The position numbers and the translations under genes were made by a program. The notes under the pieces were generated by a model. That model saw only the letters and a program-made list of their open reading frames with translations. It made no database searches and was not told the origin of the DNA. From Spinacia oleracea (Eukaryota; Streptophyta; Magnoliopsida; Caryophyllales; Amaranthaceae), in NCBI RefSeq assembly GCF_020520425.1, contig NC_079488.1, positions 5,743,747 through 5,807,746 of the forward strand: a stretch of DNA of 64,000 nucleotides. Direction: 5' to 3'. Positions 1 through 11,974 of the stretch are shown here, one piece after another (position 1 is the stretch's first letter; every line of letters starts with the position of its first letter).

Positions 1-23
1 CACTTGTTGCATAGGTTTAGTTA

Positions 24-209
24 TCATGCTTTGCCAATCTTAACATCCTTTTCATCGAATGTTCTTTGAGATATGATGATAAGATCTTTTCGAGTTTGTT
101 TATTATGTGATCTAGTCTTTCTTACTTCGATGGTGGTTTTACTCATTTTGCAATGAAGAACCATCAAGTTAGCAGACGTTTTTCTTGCTTCAAGAGTGGT
201 TCTACGCAT
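24..209 (-). pseudogene. Degenerate copia RNase H C-terminal remnant
   Basis: The minus-strand frame ends with HNKQTRKDLIIISQRTF and then EKDVKIGKA. This resembles the end of the copia RNase H in copy B (HHQRVKHVLRRFHLLREF, EVEISKIGTD). A 60-65 bp stretch is duplicated in tandem just upstream (about 110-240). There is no start codon of its own. It is a relic of the copy A polyprotein. Confidence 0.55.
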
Positions 210-1304
210 TTTTCAATGAAGAACCATCAAGCCAGCAGATAGGTGATCTACCCAAGTTCAGTGAAGAACTTTAAACAACCCTGTTTTATTGCTTCTTAGG
301 CAATAATCACTTTTACTTCAACTGTATAGGTTGCTAGTGATGCTTTGTTTGGATTTACCTATCCAAGCAGTTCATAGATATGTGGAAGACTCTCCAACTA
401 TATCTTAGAACATAGAAATTATTATTTTAATTTCCCACGCAACAACTCATGGTCTCCAACCCATGTTGCCATTTCAAAACACGATGCTCTATAGCTCGTC
501 CTTATCAATGGTTAACTCCAAAGGGTCTTGCTTGATCCTTTGCCAGTGTTTATGCGTGTAGCATCAATATTTAGCATATCTTTATTTCCTTGAATCAAGA
601 ACTATTCCTATGTACCTTTTCAAGTACCATAAGTATTCTTGATCTCGATCTAGTTGATCTTTACTTAGATCAATAGAGATTGGTATATGTTCGTCATGGC
701 TAAAGTCATACGATACGTTTTTGGCGATCCTCATATTATATCATACATGATAAATTCTTTTGCAGAATAATTCCCAATTGAATTCTATTCATGTAACTTT
801 AGCTTATTCAATTTCAGCAGATACTGAATCCAGCTAAATTCTTCGACATATAATATAGGTTTAGAATCTCATTTAGACTCTTTGATGTTTAACTTAGTAA
901 ATGCTTATACATAGTTCAAACATTCTTTACTTAGATTTATTCACATGGGTCGAATATCTCCAATGGAGACTTTCGTGTTTGATTTAGTAAATGCCATTAC
1001 TTAATCCAAAACAATATCATAAGATTTTTGTAAATAGATCTTAATACCCAGTATGTACTAAGTTTCGCCATGGTCCATCATTGATGAATAATTTCAAAAT
1101 CTAAGTCATTAGCATTTGAATGTTATTTCACAATAGAGAGATATGTGTGTAATACACATAGGACCAATTAAGTTTTAAGTACTCCCACTAAACTTCTTAT
1201 ATATCTATAAGAATCATGTATATTTTATGAAACTAAAATACTTATTAGCTTCACTAAAATACAGTTCTAATTCCCAATTGCTTGCTTAAATCTGGACTTA
1301 GATT

Positions 1305-1631
1305 TCATAAGCTAGCTTTCCTTTTCAAGCATTTATTTGGATCCACAAATCCTATGACATACCATGTACATAGTTTATTCCAACATTTGATTGAGGAATA
1401 CGTTTTGTCATCCAATTGCCATATGTACCAATATGCAATCATTGCTTGAATTATAGACTTAAGCATTACGATTTTGCATGAGGTTTCAACACAATCCATG
1501 CCATGAATTTGCTTGTAACCTTTAGCAACTAATCTAGCTTTGTGTGTGAACACAATTCCATGTTTGATGGTTTTTATCCTTAAAACAAACTTGCAACTAA
1601 TAGATGTGAAACTATTCTTGCAAATCAACAA
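1305..1631 (-). pseudogene. Degenerate copia reverse transcriptase fragment
   Basis: The minus-strand translation retains KARLVAKGYKQIHGMD, then MLKS and WQLDDKTYSS. These align with the RT fingers/palm of copy B (ARLVAKGYRQVHGVDYDETF, MLKS, WQMDVKTAFLNG). The catalytic YVDD segment and everything C-terminal are lost or unreadable. Its distance from the leader end (about 2.4 kb) is close to that in copy B (about 2.7 kb), so the coding region decayed by scattered changes and not by one large deletion. Confidence 0.8.
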
Positions 1632-4600
1632 AATTTTAATTTTGTTATCAAAACATTGAGTATGTTTTATGGCCTCTAACCATTTAAAACATTTGAGTCT
1701 ATATATGGCCTCTAACCATTTTAGGGAATCTAGGTTTCGTCATAGCTTTCTTACAAGTCACAAACTCATTAATCTACATGATAATAGTTTGACTGCAAGT
1801 TGTAGGTTTCTTCACTATTTAATAGAAGAATCTCATAGTTTCATTGACCTGATCTCTATGTTTCTTTACTATCTAATAGAAGAATCTCATAGTTTCAGTG
1901 ACTTGAATTCTATGCCTACTTGGGTATAGAACATCAAACAACAGAATATCAATAGCCACTTGAAAGTCCTTTGAATATTCTGTTCTCCTTGAAGCACTTG
2001 TAAAGTCTTCTAAGAGATGTCTATTCTTTAAAGCCACTTCTAAAGTCCTTAAAGAATAAGTTCGGATTTTCTGAAGCACTTCGAAAAGCCTCCGGAATGT
2101 CCGTTTATGTTTGTTGTTCGCCTCGAAAACATTCGAGGTCTATTTTCTCCCACTTGTCATTTTGGAAACGAATCTCCAAAAGGACATCATTTCGAGCAAA
2201 CAAACATTATGTTCTCAAAATTCGTGGTAGAAACAATACCCTTGTGTCTCATTTGAATAAATCACAATGAAACATATATCTATACTTGGACCTTAGTTTG
2301 TTGAATAACAAACACTAAGCTCCCACTGAGTTTAGGAACTCTTTAGATATATTATGAAAAGATATTCTGAAATTACTTTTCAATAGCTTTGACGAAATTG
2401 GTTTAGTTTGGTGGTAGTTGAGCATTTTGTTTTAGAAATTATAGGAATAGTCTTTATGATTCATCATTAATCGAATCAAGTACTAATTGACTTCGATTAT
2501 CCTAACTAAGATATGCCATATCTTATGGACCTAGATTGTGAACTTACAACACACAATCATTGATGATCATATTTGGTCTCAAGTAATCATCAACATGATC
2601 TAACCTAGATCTTTATGATTTCTTACAGAGTGGATTTTATACTTCTGAATCTTTGAACTAGCCAAACAGATTCAACTTATATCACATTTGAGTAAATAAA
2701 CCTATATTCACTCAAGTCCATGTGAAATAAAGTCATAAAACCTTTCTTTAGCTTTGAACTCTATCGTCTAGGCGTTCTAACAATAGTTCATATTCTTTGT
2801 TACTTTCAACAAGTAAGACTAGCTTGTCTTAAGTTGATCTAGAAATCAACCAACTTTCAAAAAGTCCATCAAAATAGAGCTTATGAATGTTAACTTGTTG
2901 ATATGGTCTAAGTAACAATGCCAAAGATTTAATGGAACTCAAATCAAGGGTTTGATTTGAACCTAGTAAAGTTCTTTAAAGAGTTGTTTGTTTTAATCAA
3001 GCATATTGACTCAACCAGTAATTGACCATTTCATTCAAATAAACAAACAAACAAGCATTGTTTTTGTTCTTCTGAATGTGAGTCTTTCTGTGTTTGAAGC
3101 AGAATTTTAGGTATGCTGATTATGGAACAAAATAGCCATTAAGTTCCAGCCTTTGAAAGGACTTAAAACAAACTAGATGACCCTACAACTAATGTAGCAT
3201 TGCCATGCTTCATTTCCCACTTGTAGGTCATTAGTGTATCCTAGCTTCATTTGTTTGAGTTATTACCGAAGTAAGAACCTCAAGCGGTATATGATACCAA
3301 GGAAGTTTGATTGCTAGGTCACTTCTCTTTAAACTTATAGGTAGAACCGGAATCGTAAATTCCTTTCATTTGTTCCTTTGTTTTCCTATTTCTTGTACCC
3401 TTTCTTATAGTCTTAAGAATTGAATTCTTTAGTGTTGACTTTTATACTTGTTAGACATGTCCAATGTCACCCAACAAGGTTCTTAACATTTAATTTATGT
3501 TGAATATTAAGTTTCAACTAGATGATCTTACCAGAAGCTTCTAAAGTTCTCTAAGCATCGATCTATTCGAATGTCTAGGGACTAGACACATTCGAGAATT
3601 AAATGGACAAAGATATTAGGTTGTTAACCATTGGTAAAGCTGAGCGTTTAAGCTCAATGCTTTATGATCTCAAAACTACAGTGTATTTTGAATTCACAAG
3701 CACCAATTGGTTTGCCATTCGAATTTGATATTCGAAAACAACCATAAAAGTCGCTATAAGAAACGTACATTTTAAATTGCTCACTTTCTCTCTTTTCCGT
3801 GAATCGTTCTTGGATTCACTACCAATCGAGGAAATTTACTGTTACCTTTCTAAAAGGATTTATTGCAGTGCAAGATATTTAATTATAAACAATAATTAAA
3901 ACATACATTGAAGCATGCAAAGTCTAAACATTTATCATGAATAATAACTTGAAATTAAAGCAACCATGCAATTCAAACAAGTTATTAGCATTTTATTCGA
4001 ATTATGTGTTCCGGCAGGTGTGAATAAAATGATTCCAAGATCCTAAAATCATTGAAGAACTAAGCACAGTTTGTCGACTTAATCCTAGAACATCTTAGGT
4101 AAGCAAAAGCCTTTTGCTAATAGTCTAGAAACTATTCTTGGTTGATAGGTACGTCTAAGAACTTATTAGGTAAACCTATCGAATTTGCCACGACATAAAA
4201 GGACTCCTTACTTATATCGTTGAGTTTCACCAAAACTAACATGTACTCACAATTATTTGTGTACCTTGCCCCTTTAGGACCAATAAGTAACACCTCGCTG
4301 AGCGAAAACTATTACTAGATTGATGTAAAGGATATCCAAGCAAGTGTATATTTTGGCATGGCACCTTTTAACTCAATTTTTAAGTTTGGAACTTAAGGCT
4401 CTTACTATGTTGGTTAGATTTTAAGTGAACTAAAATCCTTAATCATGCAACATAATCAAGCTTTTGATCTCATGCATTTTAAGACATATTTAAAGCAATA
4501 AATAACTTAAAACATGCATAAGATATTTGTGATCTAGTATGGCCAGACTTCATCTTGAAGCTTTGACTTCAAAGTCCGTCTTGAAAATCTCCGTGGGAGG

Positions 4601-5289
4601 CACCATTTTCTTCAAATAGGATAAGTTATAACTAATTACAACTATTTGATGGTACGCAGACCATATTTGAATTGAAAAACAACTTTGGTACTTTAGACCA
4701 ATTACATTCAAATTAATGGTACGCAGACCATATTTTCTATCCTATTTGGGCCATACTAGTCACTTCATAACCTGCAAAACAGTACATATACAATATATAC
4801 CATTCACCCATTCATTATCATGAATGGCCCACATAGCTGGTTAGTTAAACACATTATGCATCACGTAAACATTTGCAGCAATTAATCAAGGGCACCAATA
4901 ATCTACCAATTATTCAGTCCTTATTAATTCTAATCGAGTTGTTTTAACCTTAAGGATTTGTAGACCTAATCAAGAGTTTATGACTAAAAAGGGCTCCCAC
5001 TCAAACCAATAAATTCATATGCTTTACTAATTTTAAACATAAAATTGTATTTCTAGTCTAACCGGAAACATACAAATTTAATTAAAATTTAAAGCTCATA
5101 TAAATTTATAATTGAATCCAAAAATTTAATTTTAATTTCAGTCGCATTTAAATTAATTCATGATTTTAATTTTAGTAAAATAATTAGAATAAATTCCATT
5201 TATTATAATTATAATATTCAAAATTAAAATCCAAGAAATTAATTCAAATTATTAATTTTAAAATTAATTAAAATTACGTGAACTGAAAT

Positions 5290-5990
5290 TTTCAAATTAA
5301 ACATTCAAAACGATCTAATCGAAACGCAAACACCCTACGCGTTGCACGCCCATGGGCCGTACGCACACAGCCATTGCTGGCCATGTGCGCGCAGCCCATG
5401 CGCTCGTTGCATAGCTGCTGCTGTCCCATACGCAAGCCTCCGCACAGCGCCCACCGCACGCGAGCTATCGCTCGCAGCGCGCGCGCGTTACCGCGCTCGC
5501 TGGTGCGCGAGATCGCTCGCTGGTGCGCGCGAGCCATCGCTCGCTGGGGCGCTGCATCGCTCGCTGGTGCGCGCGAGCCATCGCTCGCTGGCGCGCGAGA
5601 TCGCTCGCTGCGCGCGCGCGAGCCATCGCTCGCTGGTGCGCGAGATCGCTCGCTGGTGCGCGCGAGCCATCGCTCGCTGGCGCGCGAGATCGCTCGCTGG
5701 TGCGCGCGAGTGATGCTGTGCGCAGCGCTCGTGGCACGCGAGCTTGCGCTCGCTGCGCACGAGGCTGCGCGCTGTTATGCGAGGCAGCGCGCGCTGTGGC
5801 GCAGTTCGCTTGCTGCCCACACGCGACTGCCTTGGCTCGCCCCTCGCCCATGCCCATCCGTTCATTGCTCGTGGCACATGACACAAGGCAGGGCTGCTGC
5901 CTTGCGCTCGTGCACTACGCCCTTGCTCATTGCATTCGTGCCGCACGGGCGACGAGCTCCTTTGCTCGTCGTCGCATGCCCGCATTATAC
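5290..5990 (-). repeat. GC-rich CpG repeat block in the leader of copia A
   Basis: About 700 bp of very GC-rich DNA sit between AT-rich flanks (5000-5285 and 6060-6450). The core (about 5460-5715) is a run of short variable units built from CGCTCGCTGG, TGCGCGAG and GAGCCATCGCTCGC. Units contain small palindromes (GCGAGC/GCTCGC). All the overlapping alanine/arginine-rich ORFs here are artefacts of the composition. The corresponding block in copy B is 27500-28140. Confidence 0.85.
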
Positions 5991-6763
5991 AACACCCCTT
6001 AAGGGTAACACGAAGCGTCCATTGCTTCGTGCGTGCAAGTTATTTGAACGAATCGCATAAAAAATTTAAAATTTATATTTAAAATTAATGACAAATTAAT
6101 AAATCTTATTAATTTCATAATTTTAGGGCGAAAAATCGAAAATTTATTATCCAATTGATTTCCGATTGATATGGATTCAAGTCTAGGTCATAAAAATTTA
6201 AAATTTATCGTAAATTTACAATTTTTATGGTGGTTTTTAATCATAGGTTTCTAATTAAATTACAATTAATTATGAAAATCAAATTAATTCTAAATTATTC
6301 TAATTTTCAACAAATTAATCATAATTACAAATTAGATTGCATAATTAACAAGACTAGGCATTCAAACTTGTTAAACATATGCAGTAGGTCAATCAAAAAT
6401 TCAAGATTTATCAACAGGAATCGCAAATATTTAATTTAACATCTTAAATTTACGAAATTTTGCATCCGAAAAACTAAAACCTTCGAAAAGTCATAGTTAG
6501 GCTTCGAATTTGAGAATTCTGGGTTCGGCAGAAAAATACTATTTTTGTCAAAATTTTAGAATGCCTTTTACATGCGGAATTGACACAAAAATCACTCAAT
6601 TCGGATGAGTAATGAAGAAACTGCCGAAAAACTGCGTACATATAATTAAATAAACGCAATTTGCAATTAATTAACAATTACGAAAATTAATCACCCCTTT
6701 TAATTCTTGCAAATTTGTAATATTTAACCATGTTCATGCAATTTAGATTATGAAAATAATAAG

Positions 6764-6778
6764 GGGCTCGTGATACCA
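6764..6778 (-). promoter_or_regulatory. Primer-binding site of copia A (initiator tRNA-Met type)
   Basis: On the minus strand the bases just inside the LTR read TGGTATCACGAGCCC. This matches the usual plant initiator-Met site (TGGTATCAGAGCC) with one inserted C. The same variant occurs in copy B at 26732, so the insertion is a family trait and not decay of one copy. Confidence 0.8.
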
Positions 6779-6779
6779 C

Positions 6780-8120
6780 TGTTAGGTTATGATACATATG
6801 ACATTTACATAAATCATGCGGAAACAACCATTAACCCAGGAAACATATTATTTACACATAATCATTTAGCATAGTTTAGATGCATACTCTTTGTTGCGTG
6901 CCTTCCCTAGCTGCGCCCGAACCGAACAAGAACAAGTCTTTTAGGACTCCAAGTGTCGTCCCTCCGTAGAAAGTCCACAGCACGTCCGGATCCGCCTTAA
7001 GATTGACCAACTAGAATCGCCCTTAAGGTACTCAGAAAATTCGGCACTTTTGGGGCAAGATGGGTGTTTGAATTTTCTCTCAAAAACCTCACTTTTGAAT
7101 ACTTTGAAACTTGTGTGTAAATTATGACCCCTAGGCCTTTATTTATAGAGTTATGGAAAAGGAATCGTAATCCTAGTAGGATGCGAATTAATTGGAATTA
7201 GAATTCTACATGAATTCTACTTAATCAATTTATCCAATAGGAATAGACATTTAATCATACACTGACTCTTGCAGATTCAGGAATCTCGCATGAGCTCAAA
7301 CTCACACACACACGGCAGCCACAAGGGCTGCCCACGCATGCGAGCAGCAGCCCACGCAGCGCGGCCCACGCATGCGCGGCCTTGTGCGCGCTGGGCTGTG
7401 GCGTGCGTGCTTGCTGGGCGATGGCCTGGCTTCGTGCTGGGCCTTCGTCCGGCAGGCCTCGTCCGATGCTAATTCGTACGATACGCTTCCGATTAAATTT
7501 CCATTTCCGGAATCTATTTCCGATACGAACAATATTTAATATTTCCGATTCCGGAATTAATTTCCGTTTCGAACAAATATTTAATATTTCCGTTTCCGGA
7601 ATTATTTTCCGATTCCGGTAATATTTCCGATTCTGACAATATTTCCGTTTCCGGCAATATTTCCGATTCTGGTAATATTTCCATTTCCAACAATATTTTC
7701 CGATACGTACCATGTTTCCGTTTCCGGCAACATCTACGACTTGGATAATATTCATATTTCCGATACGATCCATATTTCCGTTTCCGGCAATATCATCGTT
7801 TCCGGAGTATTCATTTCTTGCCTGTGACGATCTTAGCTCCCACTGAAACCAAGATCCGTCGGTTCCGAATATTCATAGATGGAGTATTTAATGCCATTAA
7901 ATACTTGATCCGTTTACGTACTATTTGTGTGACCCTACGGGTTCAGTCAAGAGTAAGCTGTGGATTAATATCATTAATTCCACTTGAACTGAAGCGGCCT
8001 CTAGCTAGGCATTCAGCTCACTTGATCTCACTGAATTATTAACTTGTTAATTAATACTGAACCGCATTTATTAGACTTAACATAGAATGCATACTTGGAC
8101 CAAGGGCATTATTTCCTTCA
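6780..8120 (-). repeat. 5' LTR of copia copy A
   Basis: This 1341-bp LTR reads TG...CA on the minus strand. It is homologous to the 1383-bp LTRs of copy B, and the stretch at 7818-8042 translates identically to 25426-25650. It has a U3 block of degenerate CCGGAAAC-type repeats (about 7490-7800), a GC-rich segment (7300-7470) and a TATA box CTATAAATAA (complement of 7141-7150). The shorter length comes from small deletions in the GC-rich part. Confidence 0.92.
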
Positions 8121-8438
8121 CGATTCCCCTTTCAATTTGTCTTTGCAAGTTTAGTTAATCCCCAAATCCTTAATCCCCTATTGCATGTATCCCTTGGTGA
8201 ACCCCAATTCCCTAGTGTTTTTAATCTTTGTTCAACATTCTAATCGCTTAGTTTGAATTTTCTTTTTCAACAACCAACCCCTTTTCGAACTAGCTTATGT
8301 TAGAATTTCTAGCTACGAAACCCGCAATTCTCTGTGGATATCCACCCTTTGCTTGTCACTCTACTTGATTCTTGTAGTTAGTTTAGGTATTTGAATTGAT
8401 TTAGGTGAGACTAGTAAACGACCTAGTTTTTCCCTTTA
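8121..8438. other. Spacer between copia A and CACTA-1
   Basis: This 318-bp stretch has no ORF. Its phrases around 8320-8380 (TCTCTGTGGATATCCACC, then TTGCTTGTCACTCTACT) resemble the sequence often seen near the 3' end of old gypsy LTRs. It may be an eroded LTR piece into which both neighbours inserted, but I cannot prove that. Confidence 0.4.
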
Positions 8439-8660
8439 CACTAGTAGAAAAAACCCCTGTTGCAACCCCCTTGTTGCAGCGTACAAGTATTAATACGCTT
8501 CAACAACCAGTCGGTCAACGCGGGTCAAACCCTTTAAAGGGTTGTTGCAGCGTACAAATTAATTGCCCCCTGCAAAAGAGATTTTTGCAGCGTACATAGT
8601 AAAAGCCCCCTGCAATAGACCTTTTATTTTGCAGCGTACATGGTAAAAGCCCCCTGCAAT
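8439..8660. repeat. Left terminal inverted repeat and subterminal repeats of CACTA-1
   Basis: After the TIR, four copies of TTGCAGCGTACA follow in the same orientation near 8475, 8543, 8586 and 8630, each trailed by GCCCCCTGCAA-like bases. In En/Spm elements such repeats bind the element's TNPA-type protein. The role here is inferred from the family. Confidence 0.85.
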
Positions 8661-8699
8661 AACATATTTGTAATTTTTTTCGCTGCAACTTTAACTCAG

Positions 8700-9190
8700 A
8701 CCAAACATTTCTACCTCAAACCTCATGACCAATTTCGCAGCGAATATCCCACTCTCATTACTCCCTTCTTCTTCTCTCGGCTTACCCTGCGTCTCGCCGG
8801 TGGTTCTCACCAGTGGTCGTCGCCGCGTGGTCTCGCCCGTCGCCGGTGGTACTCTAGCAAGAGTCTATTTAATTTCCTCACCTCTCACCGGTGGTTCCCT
8901 GCTCGAAAAACCCCCGCAAAAGGTATTCCCTGCTCGAAAAAACAACCGGCGAAGTGATTCCCTGCTCGGAAAACTAAGCTTCTTTGCTCGGCCGGTTCGC
9001 GAACCCTGTTCTCCGTCAATCCTCGCTGCGGCAAGTAACTTTCTCCCCTGTCCCTTTTTATTTTCGTTTTCAAAATTAGGGTTTGTTCAGTTTTCATTTT
9101 TGCAGAGAAAGCCAAAGAAATTGTTGGCTGACAAGATTAGGAGAAAATACATACGTTTATCTCGGGTGGGTTATGATTTCTTTTGTTTTA
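8700..9190 (+). other. GC-richer leader-like segment of CACTA-1
   Basis: Two overlapping frames stay open here (8640-8957 and 8725-9195), but their proline/serine/arginine-rich products match no family that I recognise. The sequence has internal near-repeats (CCCTGCTCGAAAAA at 8896, 8928 and 8960). It may be an untranslated first exon of the element's former transcript or of captured DNA. Confidence 0.3.
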
Positions 9191-9651
9191 AATGATGAAA
9201 TTTTGCAAATTCTTGAATCTTGATCTTCGTATGTAATTTAAACAGAGATATATCAATTAATTTGATTTTCTTGATGAGAAAAATATTGTAATAATCCCTG
9301 ATTAAGGAAATATAATTCTGTTCATGCTAGAAAAATTCACTCAAAGATAAATGTTGAACATCCGACTACCGTAAAAGTGATGTAAAATCGAATGTTTCTG
9401 GTGGTTTCATCTTGGTTAGTACCTCAAATCATGTTTTAGGCTCTTTCATTAGGCAAATGTGAAAAACTACTCCCTCCATTCTTGAATGTCAGTCCTTTTT
9501 TGAATCTAAAGCAATCCAATTTAAGTAATTTCATGTTTCATGTTTTAGGCCTTTTCATTAGCCAAATGTGACAAACTATATATTATTCTGATGAAATTAA
9601 TATGCTTATTTTGAGGTGTTTTCTTACTTGGTTCATTTGGTGGAGTCACAG

Positions 9652-9858
9652 AGACTTCCTCCACCCTTTTGAAGGGCGCATATACCAGTAAAAAACCGTA
9701 CTGTTATAGTACTCGAGACAGATACTGGAGAACAATACGAAGCCAATTATCTGCCTCAATATCGTGGACTCAGTGGTGGGTGGAAAAGGTTTGCCATAGT
9801 TCTGAAATTGGAAGGAGATGCTGTTGTTTTTCAACTAGTTGAACCTGCCAAATTTAAG
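9652..9858 (+). pseudogene. Captured exon of a B3 DNA-binding domain protein
   Basis: An exon-like stretch starts after a CACAG acceptor and ends in AAG before a GTAGTT donor. It reads RTVIVLETDTGEQYEANYLP, then RGLSGGWKRFAIVLKLEGDA, then VVFQLVEPAKFK. That is the characteristic second half of the plant B3 fold: the [LS]SGGW..F turn, the GD.[VI]VFQL strand and the P..FK end. An in-frame TGA at 9670-9672 precedes the conserved part, and the rest of the host gene is absent. It is a transduplicated fragment with no transposition function and probably derives from an At3g19184/At5g42700-like B3 gene. The family call is firm; the exact parent is not. Confidence 0.8.
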
Positions 9859-11547
9859 GTAGTTTTTGATAAAACTTTGTTATCTTTAGTTTGCATTTAT
9901 TTTCTTCTTGGTCCTGCACATTGAAGTGTTCTTTAATACTAGTATATGTTATTGTTCATGGACTGACTGATATAAGGATAAGGGTAAATGTTAGGATTCT
10001 GCTTTACTTCGGGGGAATTCAATTGATCAAGTTTATATTTTGAAATCAGCCATACTTTGATACGTTAAAACAAAAATTGATATGTTTCAGCTAGGCCAGG
10101 CTTACTATTATCTGTCATTTTTTATTCCTTGCAGAATTCTTTATGGTCATCTAATAGTTCTATTCCACTTTCAAGTAATTATATGAATACAAATGATTTC
10201 GTGCAGTGGGTTATAGATGTGGATGTTATCATATTGTTGTTAAGGGGTAGACCGAAGCTTGAAAATAGTGGCCAAGCAATCCAACGCAACTTTTATTCTT
10301 AACTTTGAGTGAATATGCATTCCTAACTTAAGCGTAACTGACAACATCGAGGGTTGTTGATTGAGCGAAAAGTCTTTTCAATTCCTAATTTTTATCCGTC
10401 CCAAACACATGTCTTAGCATAAACATCTGAACCACCTTTCAGCTAGCTGCACTTTGATTTAGCGTTTGAGGTATTGTCGTATTTATGCCTTTCCAAAGTT
10501 TCAGCTTTCATAATACTAGTCCCATAGTCTGGCTAGTATTATTATTTTCAGTTTTTCAAGGTCTTGTAGTGATCACTGATTCACTGCAAACTGGATATTG
10601 ATTATTTATATACTGTATTAGATGAACTGCAGTTTCATGTTCGAGAGGGGTTCAAATCACTCTCTGATCAGTGGTTCCACACTTCCAACTCTCCTATGTA
10701 GTACTTATGCAATATATGCCGAGAAGCTACCTCTAGGATAGGTCTTTCTAGTAGTATGTTACAATGGTGTATTGGTGACCGGAATTATAAAATTATAATT
10801 GCTTCCACTAGAGCATTGATAGTCCTAGGAAACTACGTTGAGCAGCTTGGTATTGTGCGTACCGTAGAGACCCAGATGAATACAACGTTTCCTGGTATCT
10901 AGCAATCACTTTCTTTTTGGTTTAGATACTTGTGCTGCTGTCTCCTATATTCTCTGATAAATTGACGGGTTTTTTCCTTTGAGAGACTTGAGTTTTAGAC
11001 CCTCATCCCCTGTAACTAAAAGCTGAAATGAGTCCAGTTTTGAGATTGAAAAATGCGCTTGACTATGTAAGAGATGCAGATGATGGAGCAAGTCTTTTTT
11101 GGAAAAAGTATAATTGGTGTTCAGTGTAAGTTAGAGAAGAACCAGAGTGATGGCCAGGGACTCAGTTACAAGCCAAGCCCAGAATTTGTCTTGCGGACTC
11201 TTGCCTTTATGGGTTTTGTTTGAGATGAGAGGAGGGTGGACATACTAATTTCAATCTATTTACGCACATCTAAGGCTCATGCCACAAACTTTTATGTTAA
11301 AAGGAATTTCATGGATAAAACCGTTCCACTGTTTTTTTTCCTGTTAAAGTTAAAAAAAATCAGACAACTGTTGATTTGATATTCCTCTGTACTCTAGTTC
11401 TGTTGTGATAAATTCACTTCTCCAACTCTTTGTTTGTGTAAATGTAGTCTGACATATCTTCCCGTGCCTCTACTTACTATGTGATCTATTCTATCTTCTT
11501 GTATCTGTCCACAGTCTACCTCTTCTAGAATCAAATCACTAAACTAG

Positions 11548-11660
11548 TTGAAGCTGAGGATAAAAGCTGCTAATGAAGCTGAGGCGGCTTGCCAACGGCG
11601 TCTCTCTGTTGCTGAGGCTGAAATAGCTGATTTAAGATCCAAATTGGATACTACTGAAAG
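11548..11660 (+). pseudogene. Captured coiled-coil exon, parent gene unknown
   Basis: The frame reads LRIKAANEAEAACQRRLSVA, then EAEIADLRSKLDTTE, with Ala/Glu/Leu heptad spacing typical of a coiled coil. It ends in AAAG followed by GTTTGG, a plausible donor. I recognise the fold type but not the gene. It is most likely a second captured host fragment, or part of the same host gene as the B3 exon. Confidence 0.4.
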
Positions 11661-11911
11661 GTTTGGACTTGGTTGAGTTTACTTCAGGCCTTGGTTATTT
11701 TGTGCTTTTGGATTCACTTTTAAATACTAGGAGCTAGGCAATTGTTTTATAGAGGTATGGTAGGCAAGCACTTTTCGTAAAGGTATTCCATTGTATGTTT
11801 ATTTTGTTTGAAGAAAGGGTTTTGTATCAGTAAACTAAACTTGTATGCTCTTGCTGGGCAGGGAAAACTGACCCATAAAACTACACCCCAGTCATAATGC
11901 CATCAGGGTCT

Positions 11912-11974
11912 CACCCCCCCCCCCCCCTCCCCGCCCACCCCACCCCCCCCACTCCCACACACACACACACACAT
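11912..11974. repeat. C-rich tract and (CA)n
   Basis: A run of about 15 C is followed by further C-rich blocks and then about ten CA dinucleotides. It is a low-complexity, slippage-prone tract inside CACTA-1. Confidence 0.9.

Larger units (their letters stand above)
1..8120 (-). mobile_element. Ty1/copia element, copy A: LTR and leader intact, coding region decayed (truncated by window start)
   Basis: Reading the minus strand from 8120 downward gives an LTR (8120-6780), a methionine-tRNA-type primer site, a long leader with a GC-rich core, and then a degenerate polyprotein that leaves the window at base 1. The LTR and leader match copia B (25348-29490) almost base for base, so it is the same family. 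No reading frame survives. Collinear scraps of integrase C-terminus (around 2220-2130), reverse transcriptase (1631-1305) and the RNase H end (209-24) remain. Small local duplications are present, for example at 110-240 and 1805-1905. The outer flank is at 8121. The other LTR lies outside the window, so the target-site duplication cannot be checked. I infer a non-autonomous derivative. Confidence 0.9.

Noticed and set aside
5342-6060. Long overlapping Ala/Arg/Ser-rich ORFs on both strands (also 27352-28186)
   Set aside because: They come from the GC-rich short repeats in the copia leader. All frames stay open at once, the products have no domains, and unit changes shift the frame between copies.
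7255-7773. 172-codon ORF rich in Asn/Arg/Lys (also 25695-26210 and 34790-35305)
   Set aside because: It lies in the copia LTR U3 and reads the periodic GGAAAT repeat. It occurs once per LTR copy.
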